Positions 33,756 through 44,883 of a DNA stretch of 64,000 bases are shown one piece after another. The notes beneath the pieces were generated by a model. It searched no databases and was not told where the DNA came from. It saw nothing but the letters and a program-made list of their open reading frames with translations. The stretch lies in the NCBI RefSeq assembly GCF_033971325.1, contig NZ_CP117180.1, positions 688,041 to 752,040 of the forward strand, in the 5' to 3' direction. Source of the DNA: Hydrogenobacter sp. T-2. Lineage in GTDB: Bacteria; Aquificota; Aquificia; Aquificales; Aquificaceae. The position numbers were made by a program, and so were the translations under genes. The number at the start of each line of letters is the position of its first letter. The first letter of the stretch is position 1.

Positions 33756-36700
33756 ATGGAGCTTTTGGAATACGATTCCTGTGGTGTTGGATTTGTATGC
33801 AACATAAGAGGTGAAAAAAGCCATCAGATAGTCCAATGGGGTATAGAGGCGGTAAAGAACCTCACCCATAGGGGTGCTGTGGGTGGTGATGGCAAGACTG
33901 GGGATGGTGCTGGGGTTATGATTGAAATCCCTAAAAAATTCTTTGAGGACTGGCTGTCTGAAGAAGGCTATGAGCTTTCTCACATAGACAACCTTGCGGT
34001 CGGCGTGGCTTTCCTTTACGAGGATGTAAGACCTCAAATAGAGGAGCACATAAGGAGGTCTCCCTTTTCTCTTGTAGCTTGGAGAGAGGTTCCTATAGAT
34101 AAGTCTGCGGTGGGTGAGTCTGCCCTAAAGGTCATGCCAAAGATATTCCATCTTCTCTTGGATTCTGAGAAGGTCTCGGAAGAGAGAAGGGAGCTGGAGC
34201 TCTATCTCCTTAGAAGACGCATAGAGACGGACAAAAAGGTAAAGGACAAGGTTTATTTTGCCTCCCTCTCCTCAAGGGTAATGGTCTACAAGGGAATGCT
34301 CGTGGCACCACAGTTGGATATTTTCTACCCAGAGTTAAAAGACCAAAGGCTTGAATCCAGTTTCTGCCTTTTCCATCAGAGGTATTCCACCAACACCTTC
34401 CCCGACTGGAAGTTAGCTCAACCTTTTAGGTATCTGGCTCATAACGGTGAGATAAACACCATATTAGGCAACAGAAACTGGATGAGGGCTATAGAGCATG
34501 AATTGGAGCATGAGCTTTTTGGAGAAAATATAAAGCTCGTAAGACCTCTGGTTTCTTATGATGAGAGTGATTCCGCATCCTTAGATAGGGTTTTTGAACT
34601 TTTGGTGCTTGTGGGTTATAGTCCAGAGCATGCTATAAATATGCTTATACCACCCGCTTGGGAGGGTGTGCCTTGGCTTCCAGAGGAAGTGAAAGAGTTC
34701 TTTGAATATCAATCTCTCTTGATGAAGCCTTGGGATGGACCTGCCAGCATTGCCTTTACTGACGGTAAAAAGATAGGAGCACATCTTGATAGAAACGGTC
34801 TAAGACCTGCCAGGTATGTGCTCACTGAAGATGGCATATTGGTGCTTGGCTCTGAGGTGGGTATGGTAGACCTCTCTGGCAAAAAGGTCTCTAAGAAGGG
34901 AAGGCTTGGACCGGGCGATACCCTTGTGGTAGACCTTTCAACTGGAGAGGTGAAAGAGACAGACCAGATACTCAAGGAGCTCTCCTCTCAAAAGCCCTAC
35001 GGTGAGTGGCTAAGAAAACATCTCCTTAGACTGTTTGATATCATAAAGGACTACACTCTTCCAGAATACGGAGAAGACCAAGAAAGGATAAGAAAACTCG
35101 TCACCTTTGGCTACACGCAGGAAGAGATAAAAAATGTCCTTGCACCCATGGCGGAGGAAGGGAAAGAGATAACCTTTTCTATGGGTGATGACACTCCCAT
35201 TCCACCCCTTTCAGAAAAACCTGTATTACTCTTTAGATACTTCAAGCAAAGGTTTGCACAGGTAACAAACCCACCCATAGACCCCATAAGGGAAAGGGCG
35301 GTTATGTCCCTTAGGATGAACTTAGGACACAAGAGAAACTTCTTAAGGGAAGGAGAGGAGCATGCCAAAAGACTTCAGATAGACAGCCCCATACTCCTGC
35401 CTTACCAGTTTAAAGCTCTTATGGAACAGAAGGAGTTCAAAGTTGCTTGGGTTCCAATAACCTATCCGAAAGAGAGAAGCTACTGCGTGGTAGAGCTACA
35501 AGACCTTGCGGGAGAAAGGAGAATAACGGACATACTCTACGATGCCATGTATGAAGGCATTGCCATATGTGACCTAAGGCTGGGTGTGGAGATAGTCTGT
35601 AGGAGGGTAGAGGAGGCGGTAAGAGAGGGTGCCAACATTGTGATTTTGTCCGATAGAAACATATCAAAGTATAGGCTTGCGGTTCCGAGCCTTTTGGCGG
35701 TCTCTGCGGTCTTTAAATGGCTTTCTGAGCGCGGGCTTTCTAACAAGGTATCCCTTGTGGTAGAAACGGGCGAAGCCAGAGACACCCATCATATGGCTTG
35801 CCTTATAGGTTATGGTGCTTCTGCGGTCTATCCCTATCTTATGTATGAGCTTATCTGGGAGCTTTGCAAAAAGGGTGAAATAAAAGTTCCATACGAGCAG
35901 GCTATTTTCAACTACAAGAAGGCTCTTGAGGACGGGCTTTTGAAGATAATGTCCAAGATGGGTATTTCCACCCTCAACTCCTATCAAGGTGCAAGGATAT
36001 TTGATACGGTATGCTTGAATAGAGATTTTGTGGAAGAATACTTCCCCGGCACGCCTGTAACCCTTGAAGCGGACGGTATTTTTGAAGTTCAAGAAAGTCT
36101 CCTCGCAAGGCACGACGCAGGATACGAGACAGAGAAGCCAGAGCTTGACTACGGCGGAGAGATGAAGTTCAGAAAGGGTGGACAATGGCACGCATGGTCT
36201 CCCTTTGTGGTTAGAGCACTGCACAAGTTTTTGGAGACAAAGAATTACGAGGACTACAAGGAGTTTTCACGCATAGCCAACGAAGAGCATCCCACCTTTA
36301 TAAGACATCTTCTTGACTATAAGAGGGTGGAAAAGCCCATCCCTATAGAAGAGGTTGAACCCATAGAGAGCATACTCAAGAGATTTGTCACAGGTGGTAT
36401 GTCCCTGGGTGCCCTGTCTCCAGAAGCCCACGAGGTGCTCGCAGAAGCCTGCAACAGGCTCGGTATGAAGAGCAACTCTGGAGAAGGAGGAGAAGACCCA
36501 GCAAGATATTGGACCATAAAGAACTCTGCAATTAAGCAGGTAGCCTCTGGTCGCTTTGGTGTGACACCCACCTACCTTGCCTCTGCAGAAGACATAGAGA
36601 TAAAAATAGCTCAAGGAGCAAAGCCCGGAGAAGGCGGACAGCTTCCTGGCAAAAAGGTCAACGAATACATAGCAAAGTTAAGGTATGCACAACCCGGAGT

Positions 36701-38246
36701 GACCTTAATCTCTCCACCACCCCATCACGATATATACTCCATAGAAGACCTCGCCCAGCTCATAAACGACCTAAAGGAAGCAAACCCTAAGGCAAAGGTG
36801 TGCGTCAAACTTGTGGCAGAAACTGGCGTGGGAACTGTTGCAGCGGGTGTGGCAAAAGCCTATGCGGATATAATCCAGATAAGCGGTGCGGAGGGTGGCA
36901 CGGGTGCAAGCCCATACTCCTCTATAAAGAACGCAGGAAACTACTGGGAAATAGGTCTTTCTGAGACCCAAAGGGTGCTTATGGAAAATGGTCTAAGGGA
37001 TAAGGTAAGGCTTAGGGTGGATGGTGGACTAAGAACTGGTAAGGACGTGATAATATCTGCACTTCTTGGTGCTGAAGAGTTTGGCTTTGGCACTGCAGCT
37101 ATGATAGCGGAAGGTTGTGTTATGGCAAGGCTCTGCCATACCAATCAGTGTCCCACCGGCGTAGCCACTCAAGACCCCAAATACAGAGAGAAGTTCAAAG
37201 GCAAGGTGGAAAACGTAATGGCATACTTTAGGGCGGTAGCCCAAGAGGTAAGGGAAATCCTTTCTCAGATGGGTGTGAGGTCCCTTGAGGAGATAATAGG
37301 AAGGAGGGACCTGCTTGAGGTAAAAACCTACGACCACATACCCGGCTCAAAGAGGGTAAAACTTGAAGAGTTCTTGAAAGAAGGCTATCCAAAGGACAAG
37401 CCTTTGAGATGTCTGCAGGAGAGAAACGACAACCCAAGAAGGAGCGAGCTGGCAAAAAGGCTTGAAGAGGAGGTCCTGCCATACATAGAAAAGGGAGAGA
37501 GGTTTTATGGAGAATACAGCATAAGGAACGTGGACAGGAGCGTCCCAACAAGGCTGGCTTACCATATTGCGGTCAGATACAGGGATGAGGGTCTTCCAGA
37601 GGATACCATACAGTTGGTCTTTAGAGGCACGGCGGGGCAGAGCTTTGGTGCCTTCAATCACAAGGGCATGTCTCTGACCCTTATCGGCGATGCCAACGAC
37701 TATGTGGGTAAGGGCATGCACGGTGGAAGGATAGTGATAAGGGCTGAGGGTGTGGAGGACACGCATAATCATGTGATCATGGGTAATACTTGCCTCTATG
37801 GAGCAACGGGCGGAGAACTGTTTGCAAGCGGAAGGGCGGGAGAGCGTTTTGCGGTAAGAAACAGCGGTGCAGTAGCGGTAATTGAAGGTGCAGGTATGCA
37901 CTGCTGTGAATACATGACAGGCGGTGTGGTAGTGGTGCTTGGAAAGGTGGGAGTGAACTTTGGAGCGGGTATGACAGGCGGCTACGCCTACGTGTTGGAC
38001 GAAGACATACAAGACAAGATAAACACAAGCTATGTATTAGCAAGAAACCTTACAGAGGAAGAGGCTGAAGAGCTCAGAAACCTCATAGAAAAGCATTACC
38101 AATACACGGAAAGCCCTTGGGCAAAGCATATTCTTGAAAACTGGGAAGAGTTCTTGGAAAAGTTCAGAAGGGTGGTCCCCCTTGAACAATGCAAGAGAGA
38201 CGCGTATGGAGTTTCTGACCAGTGCGAGGTGGAGGTAAAGAAATAA
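33756..38246 (+). CDS. gltB: glutamate synthase large subunit
   Basis: A protein of about 1496 residues that makes two glutamates from glutamine and 2-oxoglutarate. The N-terminal glutamine amidotransferase begins right after a short propeptide; the nucleophile is the Cys in YDSCGVGF (residue 9 from this ATG). The central domain, the FMN-binding synthase domain (GGMSLGALSPEAH, SGEGGEDPARY, QISGAEGGTGASP) and the 3Fe-4S ligands (CHTNQCPTG) follow. The C-terminal GXGXG beta-helix closes the protein. I use the ATG at 33756 because the GAGAGGTGA ribosome site overlaps the upstream TTG. No gltD lies beside it. Confidence 0.95.
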   Translation: MELLEYDSCGVGFVCNIRGEKSHQIVQWGIEAVKNLTHRGAVGGDGKTGDGAGVMIEIPKKFFEDWLSEEGYELSHIDNLAVGVAFLYEDVRPQIEEHIRRSPFSLVAWREVPIDKSAVGESALKVMPKIFHLLLDSEKVSEERRELELYLLRRRIETDKKVKDKVYFASLSSRVMVYKGMLVAPQLDIFYPELKDQRLESSFCLFHQRYSTNTFPDWKLAQPFRYLAHNGEINTILGNRNWMRAIEHELEHELFGENIKLVRPLVSYDESDSASLDRVFELLVLVGYSPEHAINMLIPPAWEGVPWLPEEVKEFFEYQSLLMKPWDGPASIAFTDGKKIGAHLDRNGLRPARYVLTEDGILVLGSEVGMVDLSGKKVSKKGRLGPGDTLVVDLSTGEVKETDQILKELSSQKPYGEWLRKHLLRLFDIIKDYTLPEYGEDQERIRKLVTFGYTQEEIKNVLAPMAEEGKEITFSMGDDTPIPPLSEKPVLLFRYFKQRFAQVTNPPIDPIRERAVMSLRMNLGHKRNFLREGEEHAKRLQIDSPILLPYQFKALMEQKEFKVAWVPITYPKERSYCVVELQDLAGERRITDILYDAMYEGIAICDLRLGVEIVCRRVEEAVREGANIVILSDRNISKYRLAVPSLLAVSAVFKWLSERGLSNKVSLVVETGEARDTHHMACLIGYGASAVYPYLMYELIWELCKKGEIKVPYEQAIFNYKKALEDGLLKIMSKMGISTLNSYQGARIFDTVCLNRDFVEEYFPGTPVTLEADGIFEVQESLLARHDAGYETEKPELDYGGEMKFRKGGQWHAWSPFVVRALHKFLETKNYEDYKEFSRIANEEHPTFIRHLLDYKRVEKPIPIEEVEPIESILKRFVTGGMSLGALSPEAHEVLAEACNRLGMKSNSGEGGEDPARYWTIKNSAIKQVASGRFGVTPTYLASAEDIEIKIAQGAKPGEGGQLPGKKVNEYIAKLRYAQPGVTLISPPPHHDIYSIEDLAQLINDLKEANPKAKVCVKLVAETGVGTVAAGVAKAYADIIQISGAEGGTGASPYSSIKNAGNYWEIGLSETQRVLMENGLRDKVRLRVDGGLRTGKDVIISALLGAEEFGFGTAAMIAEGCVMARLCHTNQCPTGVATQDPKYREKFKGKVENVMAYFRAVAQEVREILSQMGVRSLEEIIGRRDLLEVKTYDHIPGSKRVKLEEFLKEGYPKDKPLRCLQERNDNPRRSELAKRLEEEVLPYIEKGERFYGEYSIRNVDRSVPTRLAYHIAVRYRDEGLPEDTIQLVFRGTAGQSFGAFNHKGMSLTLIGDANDYVGKGMHGGRIVIRAEGVEDTHNHVIMGNTCLYGATGGELFASGRAGERFAVRNSGAVAVIEGAGMHCCEYMTGGVVVVLGKVGVNFGAGMTGGYAYVLDEDIQDKINTSYVLARNLTEEEAEELRNLIEKHYQYTESPWAKHILENWEEFLEKFRRVVPLEQCKRDAYGVSDQCEVEVKK

Positions 38247-38263
38247 GCTGTTAAAATAAGCCT

Positions 38264-39385
38264 GTGGCTAATAGGCTCAGGCTCTTTTCCTTTGCTCTAT
38301 ACGATGCGGGAGAGACCATACTGGGTGCCTTGGTCTTTTCCACCCTATATCCTCTTTACATAACAAGGCACATAGATGTTAAAACTTATTCCTTTTTCTA
38401 TGGCTTTGCCTTTTTCCTCTCCTTCGTTGTAGCACTGCAACTTGGCAGGCTCGCAGACAAGAAAGGCTGGAGAAAGAGGTTTTTTACCCTCTTTAGCCTC
38501 TCTGTCCCTATCCTGTGTCTTATGCTTTTTGCTTCCTTTGAAAAGCCCTTGCTTAATTTTCTCCTCTATCTTGTTTTGGCGGTTTTTCACCAGCAAGCCC
38601 TTGTTTTTTATAACTCTCTCCTTAAGTCCTTTGAGACAAAGGGTTTTGCCTCTGGCTTTGGTGTTGCCCTTGGTTATGTAGGCTCTGCAACCGCCCTTAT
38701 ATTTCTTGCTCCAAGTCTTAGCCTGCCTATGGCTTTTCTGTGGGTTGCTTTCATATTTTTCTCCCTTTCTCTTCCTTCCCTCCTAAGCCTTTCAGAGCCT
38801 GCAGGCAAGCAAGAGATAAAGCTCCTTGAGCTTATCAAAGACAAGGGCTTTATCCTTACTATGGCTTCCATGCTCTTTCTTATGGAGCTTGCCCATACTA
38901 TGATAGCCATGATGGGTGTGTATTTGAGGGAGGTCTACGGGCTTTCGCAGGGAGATATATACAAAACCATCGGCTTTTCCGCACTTGGTGGAGTCTTTGG
39001 AGGTCTCCTTTTTGGAAAGTTAACGGACAAACTCTCAGCCAAAAGGCTTTTTCCTATTGGCTTTCTTCTGTGGAGCGTCTTTTTGCTCTCTCTTTACATA
39101 ACGCCCAAAGAATTTCTTTTGCCCCTTGGGTTTTTTGCAGGTCTTTCCTTAGCACATCTTTGGACCACTTCAAGGGTATTTATAATTGAGAGGTTCTCAG
39201 GAGCACATGTGGCAGTGAGGTTTTCCTTCTATTCTTTAAGCGAAAGGATAGCCTCAAGCCTTGGTCTTGTGCTGTGGTCCTTTTTCTTGTTAATAACGGG
39301 AGAGGACTACAGACTGTCCGCCTTGCTTATGATAGCGTTGCCTATTTTTGGATATATACTCTACACTCTATCAGAGAAAAAGTAG
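38264..39385 (+). CDS. MFS transporter
   Basis: A 373-residue protein with about 11-12 hydrophobic helices. The loop between helices 2 and 3 reads GRLADKKGWRKR and the mid-protein loop has GGLLFGKLTDKLSAKRLFPIG; both are the family's GxLaDrxGrrk motif. The substrate is unknown. The start is GTG, 6 bases after TAAAAT, implying a leaderless message, and no ribosome site is seen. It ends 1 base from the convergent lipoprotein gene. Confidence 0.85.
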   Translation: MANRLRLFSFALYDAGETILGALVFSTLYPLYITRHIDVKTYSFFYGFAFFLSFVVALQLGRLADKKGWRKRFFTLFSLSVPILCLMLFASFEKPLLNFLLYLVLAVFHQQALVFYNSLLKSFETKGFASGFGVALGYVGSATALIFLAPSLSLPMAFLWVAFIFFSLSLPSLLSLSEPAGKQEIKLLELIKDKGFILTMASMLFLMELAHTMIAMMGVYLREVYGLSQGDIYKTIGFSALGGVFGGLLFGKLTDKLSAKRLFPIGFLLWSVFLLSLYITPKEFLLPLGFFAGLSLAHLWTTSRVFIIERFSGAHVAVRFSFYSLSERIASSLGLVLWSFFLLITGEDYRLSALLMIALPIFGYILYTLSEKK

Positions 39386-39386
39386 T

Positions 39387-39749
39387 TTAGAAAAGCCTCC
39401 TCTTAAATTCTACCGCTATGTAGCAATAAGCTGTAAATACAGGCTGGGCAACATTATCTGAGATGACTATATCCATATTGACTATAGTTTGAGCAGGATA
39501 GCTACCGATTTCCGTGCACTTTATACCCTCAGGATGTTCCACGCATATGGCTCTACATTCTCTGTCTGCAGTGTTTCTAATTTGCAGTCTCCATCCGCTT
39601 TGTCCTCCAAAGTTAAAAACGTTCTCCATGCTGACTATCTCTATAGGGTCTCTTACAGAAGCCTGATGGTCTATCTCACTTTTCATCATCCCAGCACAAG
39701 ATGCCACAAAGGGTAAAGTAGCAATCATAAGAGCTTTTTTCATCTTCAT
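39387..39749 (-). CDS. small lipoprotein of unknown function
   Basis: A 120-residue lipoprotein with the lipobox FVASC at about residues 14-18. The mature part seems to be a beta-rich domain with three further Cys (in DRECRAICVEHPEGIKC). The SGWRLQIRNTADREC part somewhat resembles YcfL/DUF1425 lipoproteins, but this is not firm. A GGAGG site precedes the ATG. It is between a convergent MFS gene and the co-directional tsaB. Confidence 0.65.
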   Translation of the reverse strand: MKMKKALMIATLPFVASCAGMMKSEIDHQASVRDPIEIVSMENVFNFGGQSGWRLQIRNTADRECRAICVEHPEGIKCTEIGSYPAQTIVNMDIVISDNVAQPVFTAYCYIAVEFKRRLF

Positions 39750-39817
39750 ACCTTTTACCTCCGGCTTGAATTTAGCTGAATATAATTATATCTCAAAACT
39801 ATTAACTTTTCAACTTT

Positions 39818-40390
39818 CTAAACAGGCTCTTTGAGATAAATAGGCTCTAAAAGCATAGGCTCATCGCCCATATAACCTTCAGAAAGCCTCCTATAAGCCC
39901 AGAGACCACCATATAGAGAAAAGGGAAAATACTCAAGTTGTATATCTCCAATAGACTGGATCGCAAGACCCACAAGAGGAACTTCTGGCTTTTTATCTAA
40001 GGTAAATATCTCACTTACCTTTGAACCATCACACCTTCTACAAAAAACATTACTGCTAACTCTCAAAGCAACCACTTTTTCCTCTGGAGCTTTCACAAAA
40101 AGACATAACATCATAAGATTTTCATAACCAACAATAGGCTTTCTTTCCAGATAAGCCAAAGTTTTCATAAAGGTTATACCTATCCTAAGGGAAGTGAGAT
40201 AGCCCACTCCTAAGGAAACTGCAAAGGCATCCACACTCTCTGGCTCTATCTTAAGCTCTTTCAAAAGGCTTGGCAGATGCTGAAGGGTCTTTTTATTGTC
40301 ATCCACCATATGGTGCAAAACCACCTTACCATCCTCTATAAGAGTGAGGTTTATAAAGGAAAAAGAGGTATCCAAGGAAAATAGCCTCAT
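39818..40390 (-). CDS. tsaB: TsaB-like t6A biosynthesis protein
   Basis: A 190-residue actin-like fold protein. LFSLDTSFSFINLTLIEDG opens the phosphate loop, and AVSLGVGYLTSLRIGITFMKTLAY is the TsaB signature (normally GPGSFTGLRIG; here the Gly/Pro-rich loop is changed). TsaB helps TsaD attach threonylcarbamoyl to adenosine 37 of tRNAs. tsaD is present at 49620. The shift in the signature makes this somewhat divergent. It is divergent from the flavin reductase with only 15 bases between their start codons. Confidence 0.75.
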   Translation of the reverse strand: MRLFSLDTSFSFINLTLIEDGKVVLHHMVDDNKKTLQHLPSLLKELKIEPESVDAFAVSLGVGYLTSLRIGITFMKTLAYLERKPIVGYENLMMLCLFVKAPEEKVVALRVSSNVFCRRCDGSKVSEIFTLDKKPEVPLVGLAIQSIGDIQLEYFPFSLYGGLWAYRRLSEGYMGDEPMLLEPIYLKEPV

Positions 40391-40405
40391 CGTATACTAT
40401 GATAC
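40391..40405. promoter_or_regulatory. 15-base divergent promoter core, tsaB / flavin reductase
   Basis: On the plus strand TATACT (40393-40398) lies 7 bases before ATG 40406. On the minus strand TATCAT lies 8 bases before the tsaB ATG. Both messages would lack a leader, and any -35 elements lie within the opposing gene. Confidence 0.45.
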
Positions 40406-40978
40406 ATGATGCTCTTTGATATGGAAAAGCCCCAAGGTTTTGACCCCTATGAGGTTCTTACCCGTTTAGTAGTCCCAAGACCCACGGCGTGGGTTTCCAC
40501 CCTTAGCCCAGAGGGTATTCCAAACCTCGCACCTTTTAGCTTTTACAATGCGGTGTGTGATGAGCCCCCTGTGGTGCTCATATCCATAAGCAAAAGGGAA
40601 AACCACCAGAGAAAGGACACTTCAAGAAATATCCTTGCCACGAGAGAGTTTGTTATAAACTTTGTCTCTGAGGATCTTCTAAAGGAAGTGGAGCTGAGCT
40701 CAAGAGACTTTCCCCCAGAGATAAGCGAGTTTGAGGTCTGTAAGCTCCAAGAGGCAAAAGCCTACAAGGTAGAAGCACCAAGGGTAGCGAAAGCCCGAGC
40801 ATGGCTTGAGTGCAGGCTACTAAAACACGAAGAGCTCTTTGACTATGACCTTATCTTTGGACGGGTGGTCTTCGCGGGTGTGGAAAGCTTTGAAGTAGCT
40901 TCTCTAAAGCCTGTTGGCAGGCTATCTGGAAAGTTCTGCAGAATAGTTGAGATAAATCAAGCCCCAAACCAGCCCTGA
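40406..40978 (+). CDS. flavin reductase-like FMN-binding protein
   Basis: A 190-residue split-barrel flavin-binding protein. PRPTAWVSTLSPEGIPNLAPFSFYNAVCDEPP is the characteristic N-terminal half (residues about 24-55), followed by REFVINFVSEDLL. These proteins bind FMN and often reduce it with NAD(P)H for partner oxygenases, but no oxygenase is nearby. It is followed after 16 bases by a 2Fe-2S ferredoxin with its own TAAAAT box. The second ATG at 40409 is an equally possible start. Confidence 0.85.
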   Translation: MMLFDMEKPQGFDPYEVLTRLVVPRPTAWVSTLSPEGIPNLAPFSFYNAVCDEPPVVLISISKRENHQRKDTSRNILATREFVINFVSEDLLKEVELSSRDFPPEISEFEVCKLQEAKAYKVEAPRVAKARAWLECRLLKHEELFDYDLIFGRVVFAGVESFEVASLKPVGRLSGKFCRIVEINQAPNQP

Positions 40979-40994
40979 GGCTAAAATATTTATC

Positions 40995-41282
40995 ATGGCT
41001 AAGGTAAAGATAAATAGAAAGGTGCTTGATATACCAGTGGGTGAAAGGTTTGGAGAGCATCACCATGAGATAGAAAAGGCAGGCGTGGAGTTTGGGTGCA
41101 CCGACGGTCAATGTGGTGTATGCGTTTGCACCGTCTTGAAGGGACTTGAGTGCTTTGCAGAGCCCTCGGAGCAGGAAGAGGAAACCCTCTGGAGAATAGG
41201 AGAATACGAAGAAAACCGTAGGCTCGCCTGCCAGCTCCTTATAGAAAAAGAGGGCTGTGAAATAGAGTTAGAAACCGACTAA
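40995..41282 (+). CDS. 2Fe-2S ferredoxin
   Basis: A 95-residue plant-type ferredoxin. The cluster ligands are C35, C40, C43 (GCTDGQCGVCVC) and C79 (RRLACQL). An unusual HHH triplet lies at residues 22-24. It acts as a small soluble electron carrier. TAAAAT lies 7 bases before the ATG with no ribosome site. Its last 4 bases overlap the end of the convergent DUF2892 gene. The nearby flavin reductase and NfnA-like gene suggest a redox group, although each seems to have its own promoter. Confidence 0.9.
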   Translation: MAKVKINRKVLDIPVGERFGEHHHEIEKAGVEFGCTDGQCGVCVCTVLKGLECFAEPSEQEEETLWRIGEYEENRRLACQLLIEKEGCEIELETD

Positions 41283-41485
41283 CAGGTGCACTCCTTTATA
41301 CCCAGCTTTCTGTAGAGAGACACTACTGGACACCAGCCTGTAAAGGCGGACTGAATCTGGTTTATAGCCATAAACACTATAAAGGCTTTCCAAAACCAGT
41401 GGATATCTGACGGAAGTATGGCAATTAGAAACACAAGCAAAAGCACTCCACCAGAAGTAGCCCTCAAAGCTCTATCCATAGTCAT
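41279..41485 (-). CDS. DUF2892 / YgaP-like transmembrane protein
   Basis: A 68-residue protein with two membrane helices (about 12-26 and 29-46) and the Cys-containing GWCPVVSLYRKLGIKECTC end that is typical of DUF2892 domains. Its function is unproven; such domains are often near rhodanese or sulfur proteins. I start it at ATG 41485, preceded by a strong AAAGGAGGT site, rather than at the upstream ATG at 41545, which would add 20 non-conserved residues and bury the ribosome site. Confidence 0.85.
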   Translation of the reverse strand: MTMDRALRATSGGVLLLVFLIAILPSDIHWFWKAFIVFMAINQIQSAFTGWCPVVSLYRKLGIKECTC

Positions 41486-41578
41486 GTTTTTACCTCCTTT
41501 CTTAAGTTTATAAGAATATTCTAATAAAGCTTTACACTTTGTCAAGGCTACGGTGGGCTTTTGTGAGATAATTTTTAT

Positions 41579-42343
41579 ATGTACAAAATCTTAGAAAAGT
41601 TAAGGCTCTCGGAAGATGCATGTCTTTTAAAAGTTCATGCACCCCATGTGTCTAAGGCGGAGCCAGGGCAGTTTGTGATGGTTCAGCATACAAAACTCTC
41701 GGAGTTAGTTCCTCTTGCCATACTTGAGACCTTTCAAGAGGGCTTTTCTTGTCTTGTAAAGGCGGTGGGTAGGTCCACCCTTGAGATATTGGAGGAGGCG
41801 GAGAGTTTTCAGTATGTGGCAGGACCTCTTGGCAAACCTTTCCCAGTAGAAAAATACGGAAAGGTGTCCTTTTACGCCTACTCTTGGGGTATTGCACCTA
41901 TTTTAAACGTGGCGAAGGCTTTAAAATCTGCAGGCAACAGACTTTTCCTTCAGGTAGTATCTGAAGAGTTTTATCTAAGGGATAGGTATGAAGCACTTTT
42001 TGACGAGGTAAGGCACTCCGAGGATATACTAAACTTTGAGGCAGACCTTGTAGTATCCGCAGGGAGCAATAGGCTTTCATACCAACTTACCCAGCTCTTC
42101 CCTCAAACACCCATCATAAGCATGGTTAACACCCATATGCTTGATGCGGTAGGTCTTTGTCTTGTGTGTAGAGTTTTAGTGGATGGCAAATATGCCCTTG
42201 CTTGTGCGGAGGGTCCTTGGTTTCATGCCCATAGAATTGACTGGGAAAACCTTATGGCAAGGGAAGAGACCTACAAGGAGCAGGAGAGATTGGCTCTTGA
42301 GGAATACTTACGGACCTTAAGAAGAAGAACACTTGCTACATAG
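41579..42343 (+). CDS. NfnA / SudB-like ferredoxin reductase with altered NAD(P) motif
   Basis: A 254-residue protein of the ferredoxin-NADP reductase alpha-subunit family. An FAD-binding barrel (about 1-90) has VPLAI and KAVGRSTLEI. The C-terminal 2Fe-2S site is kept, with D189, C194, C197 and C209. But the nucleotide loop that normally reads GGGxGxAP is AYSWGIAP here (residues 100-107), so NAD(P) binding may be lost. GATAAT lies 6 bases before the ATG. Its usual partner (a GltD/NfnB-like subunit) is not in the window. Confidence 0.8.
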   Translation: MYKILEKLRLSEDACLLKVHAPHVSKAEPGQFVMVQHTKLSELVPLAILETFQEGFSCLVKAVGRSTLEILEEAESFQYVAGPLGKPFPVEKYGKVSFYAYSWGIAPILNVAKALKSAGNRLFLQVVSEEFYLRDRYEALFDEVRHSEDILNFEADLVVSAGSNRLSYQLTQLFPQTPIISMVNTHMLDAVGLCLVCRVLVDGKYALACAEGPWFHAHRIDWENLMAREETYKEQERLALEEYLRTLRRRTLAT

Positions 42344-42344
42344 C

Positions 42345-44142
<1,798 letters not shown>

Positions 44143-44163
44143 CTCCGCACATACATGCAAAAT

Positions 44164-44862
44164 CTATGCCAAACCTCTTAGGAGCTCCACCACCCTTTCA
44201 ATAGAAGGCTTCTCAGGGACAAGGCACTTCAGACCCATTTCCCTTTCAAAGAAACCCTTTGTAGTTTTGCCAATGCATACCACCTTTATGGGTTCTAAAA
44301 GGCTTATGGCTTCTTCCTTTTGCAAGTTTGCAAGAAGACCCTTGACCGCAGAAGGACTTGCAAAGACCACTGCGTCCGCAGTAGAGAGCTTATCAACGAG
44401 CTCTTCCTTTTGGTATAGCTTTGGCTTTATTGTGTATACATCCAAAGCATACACCTCAAGACCAAGAGCCTTTAGACCCTCTATCACTTCGTCCCTTCCT
44501 ATCGCAGACTTTGGCAATAGAACTCTTCCACTAATACCACGAAAGAGCTCTATAAGCTCCTCTCCGTAGTAGTTCTCTGGCATAGCCCAGACCTTGTAGC
44601 CCTGCTCCTCTACTGCCTTTTTAGTCTTTTCACCTACTACCACTATCTTCTCTCCTTTAAGCCTGCACTTGGAAAGGAATGCCTTTACCGCCCTTGGGCT
44701 CTGAAAGACTACAAAGTCAAAGCTCTCCTTTGGAGGCTCAAAGTCAAGAAGTTCTTCTTCAATGAGAGGCAGTTCCAAGACTTGAAAGCCAGCTTTTTCA
44801 AAGATAGGCTTATCCTTTTTTATGTCCTCCTCGCCTCTGGTGAAGGCTATCCTTTTTAGCAT
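44164..44862 (-). CDS. hemD: uroporphyrinogen-III synthase
   Basis: A 232-residue two-domain protein that closes hydroxymethylbilane into uroporphyrinogen III for haem. Conserved pieces include FVVFQSPRAVKAFL, KIVVVGEKTKKAVEEQGYK and AVVFASPSAVKGLL, as usual for this loosely conserved family. It is divergent from dnaG with 21 bases between start codons and shares a single AT-rich -10 region with it. lpxC follows downstream. Confidence 0.88.
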   Translation of the reverse strand: MLKRIAFTRGEEDIKKDKPIFEKAGFQVLELPLIEEELLDFEPPKESFDFVVFQSPRAVKAFLSKCRLKGEKIVVVGEKTKKAVEEQGYKVWAMPENYYGEELIELFRGISGRVLLPKSAIGRDEVIEGLKALGLEVYALDVYTIKPKLYQKEELVDKLSTADAVVFASPSAVKGLLANLQKEEAISLLEPIKVVCIGKTTKGFFEREMGLKCLVPEKPSIERVVELLRGLA

Positions 44863-44883
44863 GGAAGGATATAATTTAACCCT
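44863..44883. promoter_or_regulatory. 21-base divergent promoter core, hemD / dnaG
   Basis: On the plus strand TATAAT (44870-44875) lies 8 bases before the dnaG ATG. On the minus strand TTATAT (complement of 44869-44874) lies 6 bases before the hemD ATG. The boxes overlap by five bases, so RNA polymerase should bind one direction at a time. No ribosome sites are present. Confidence 0.55.
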
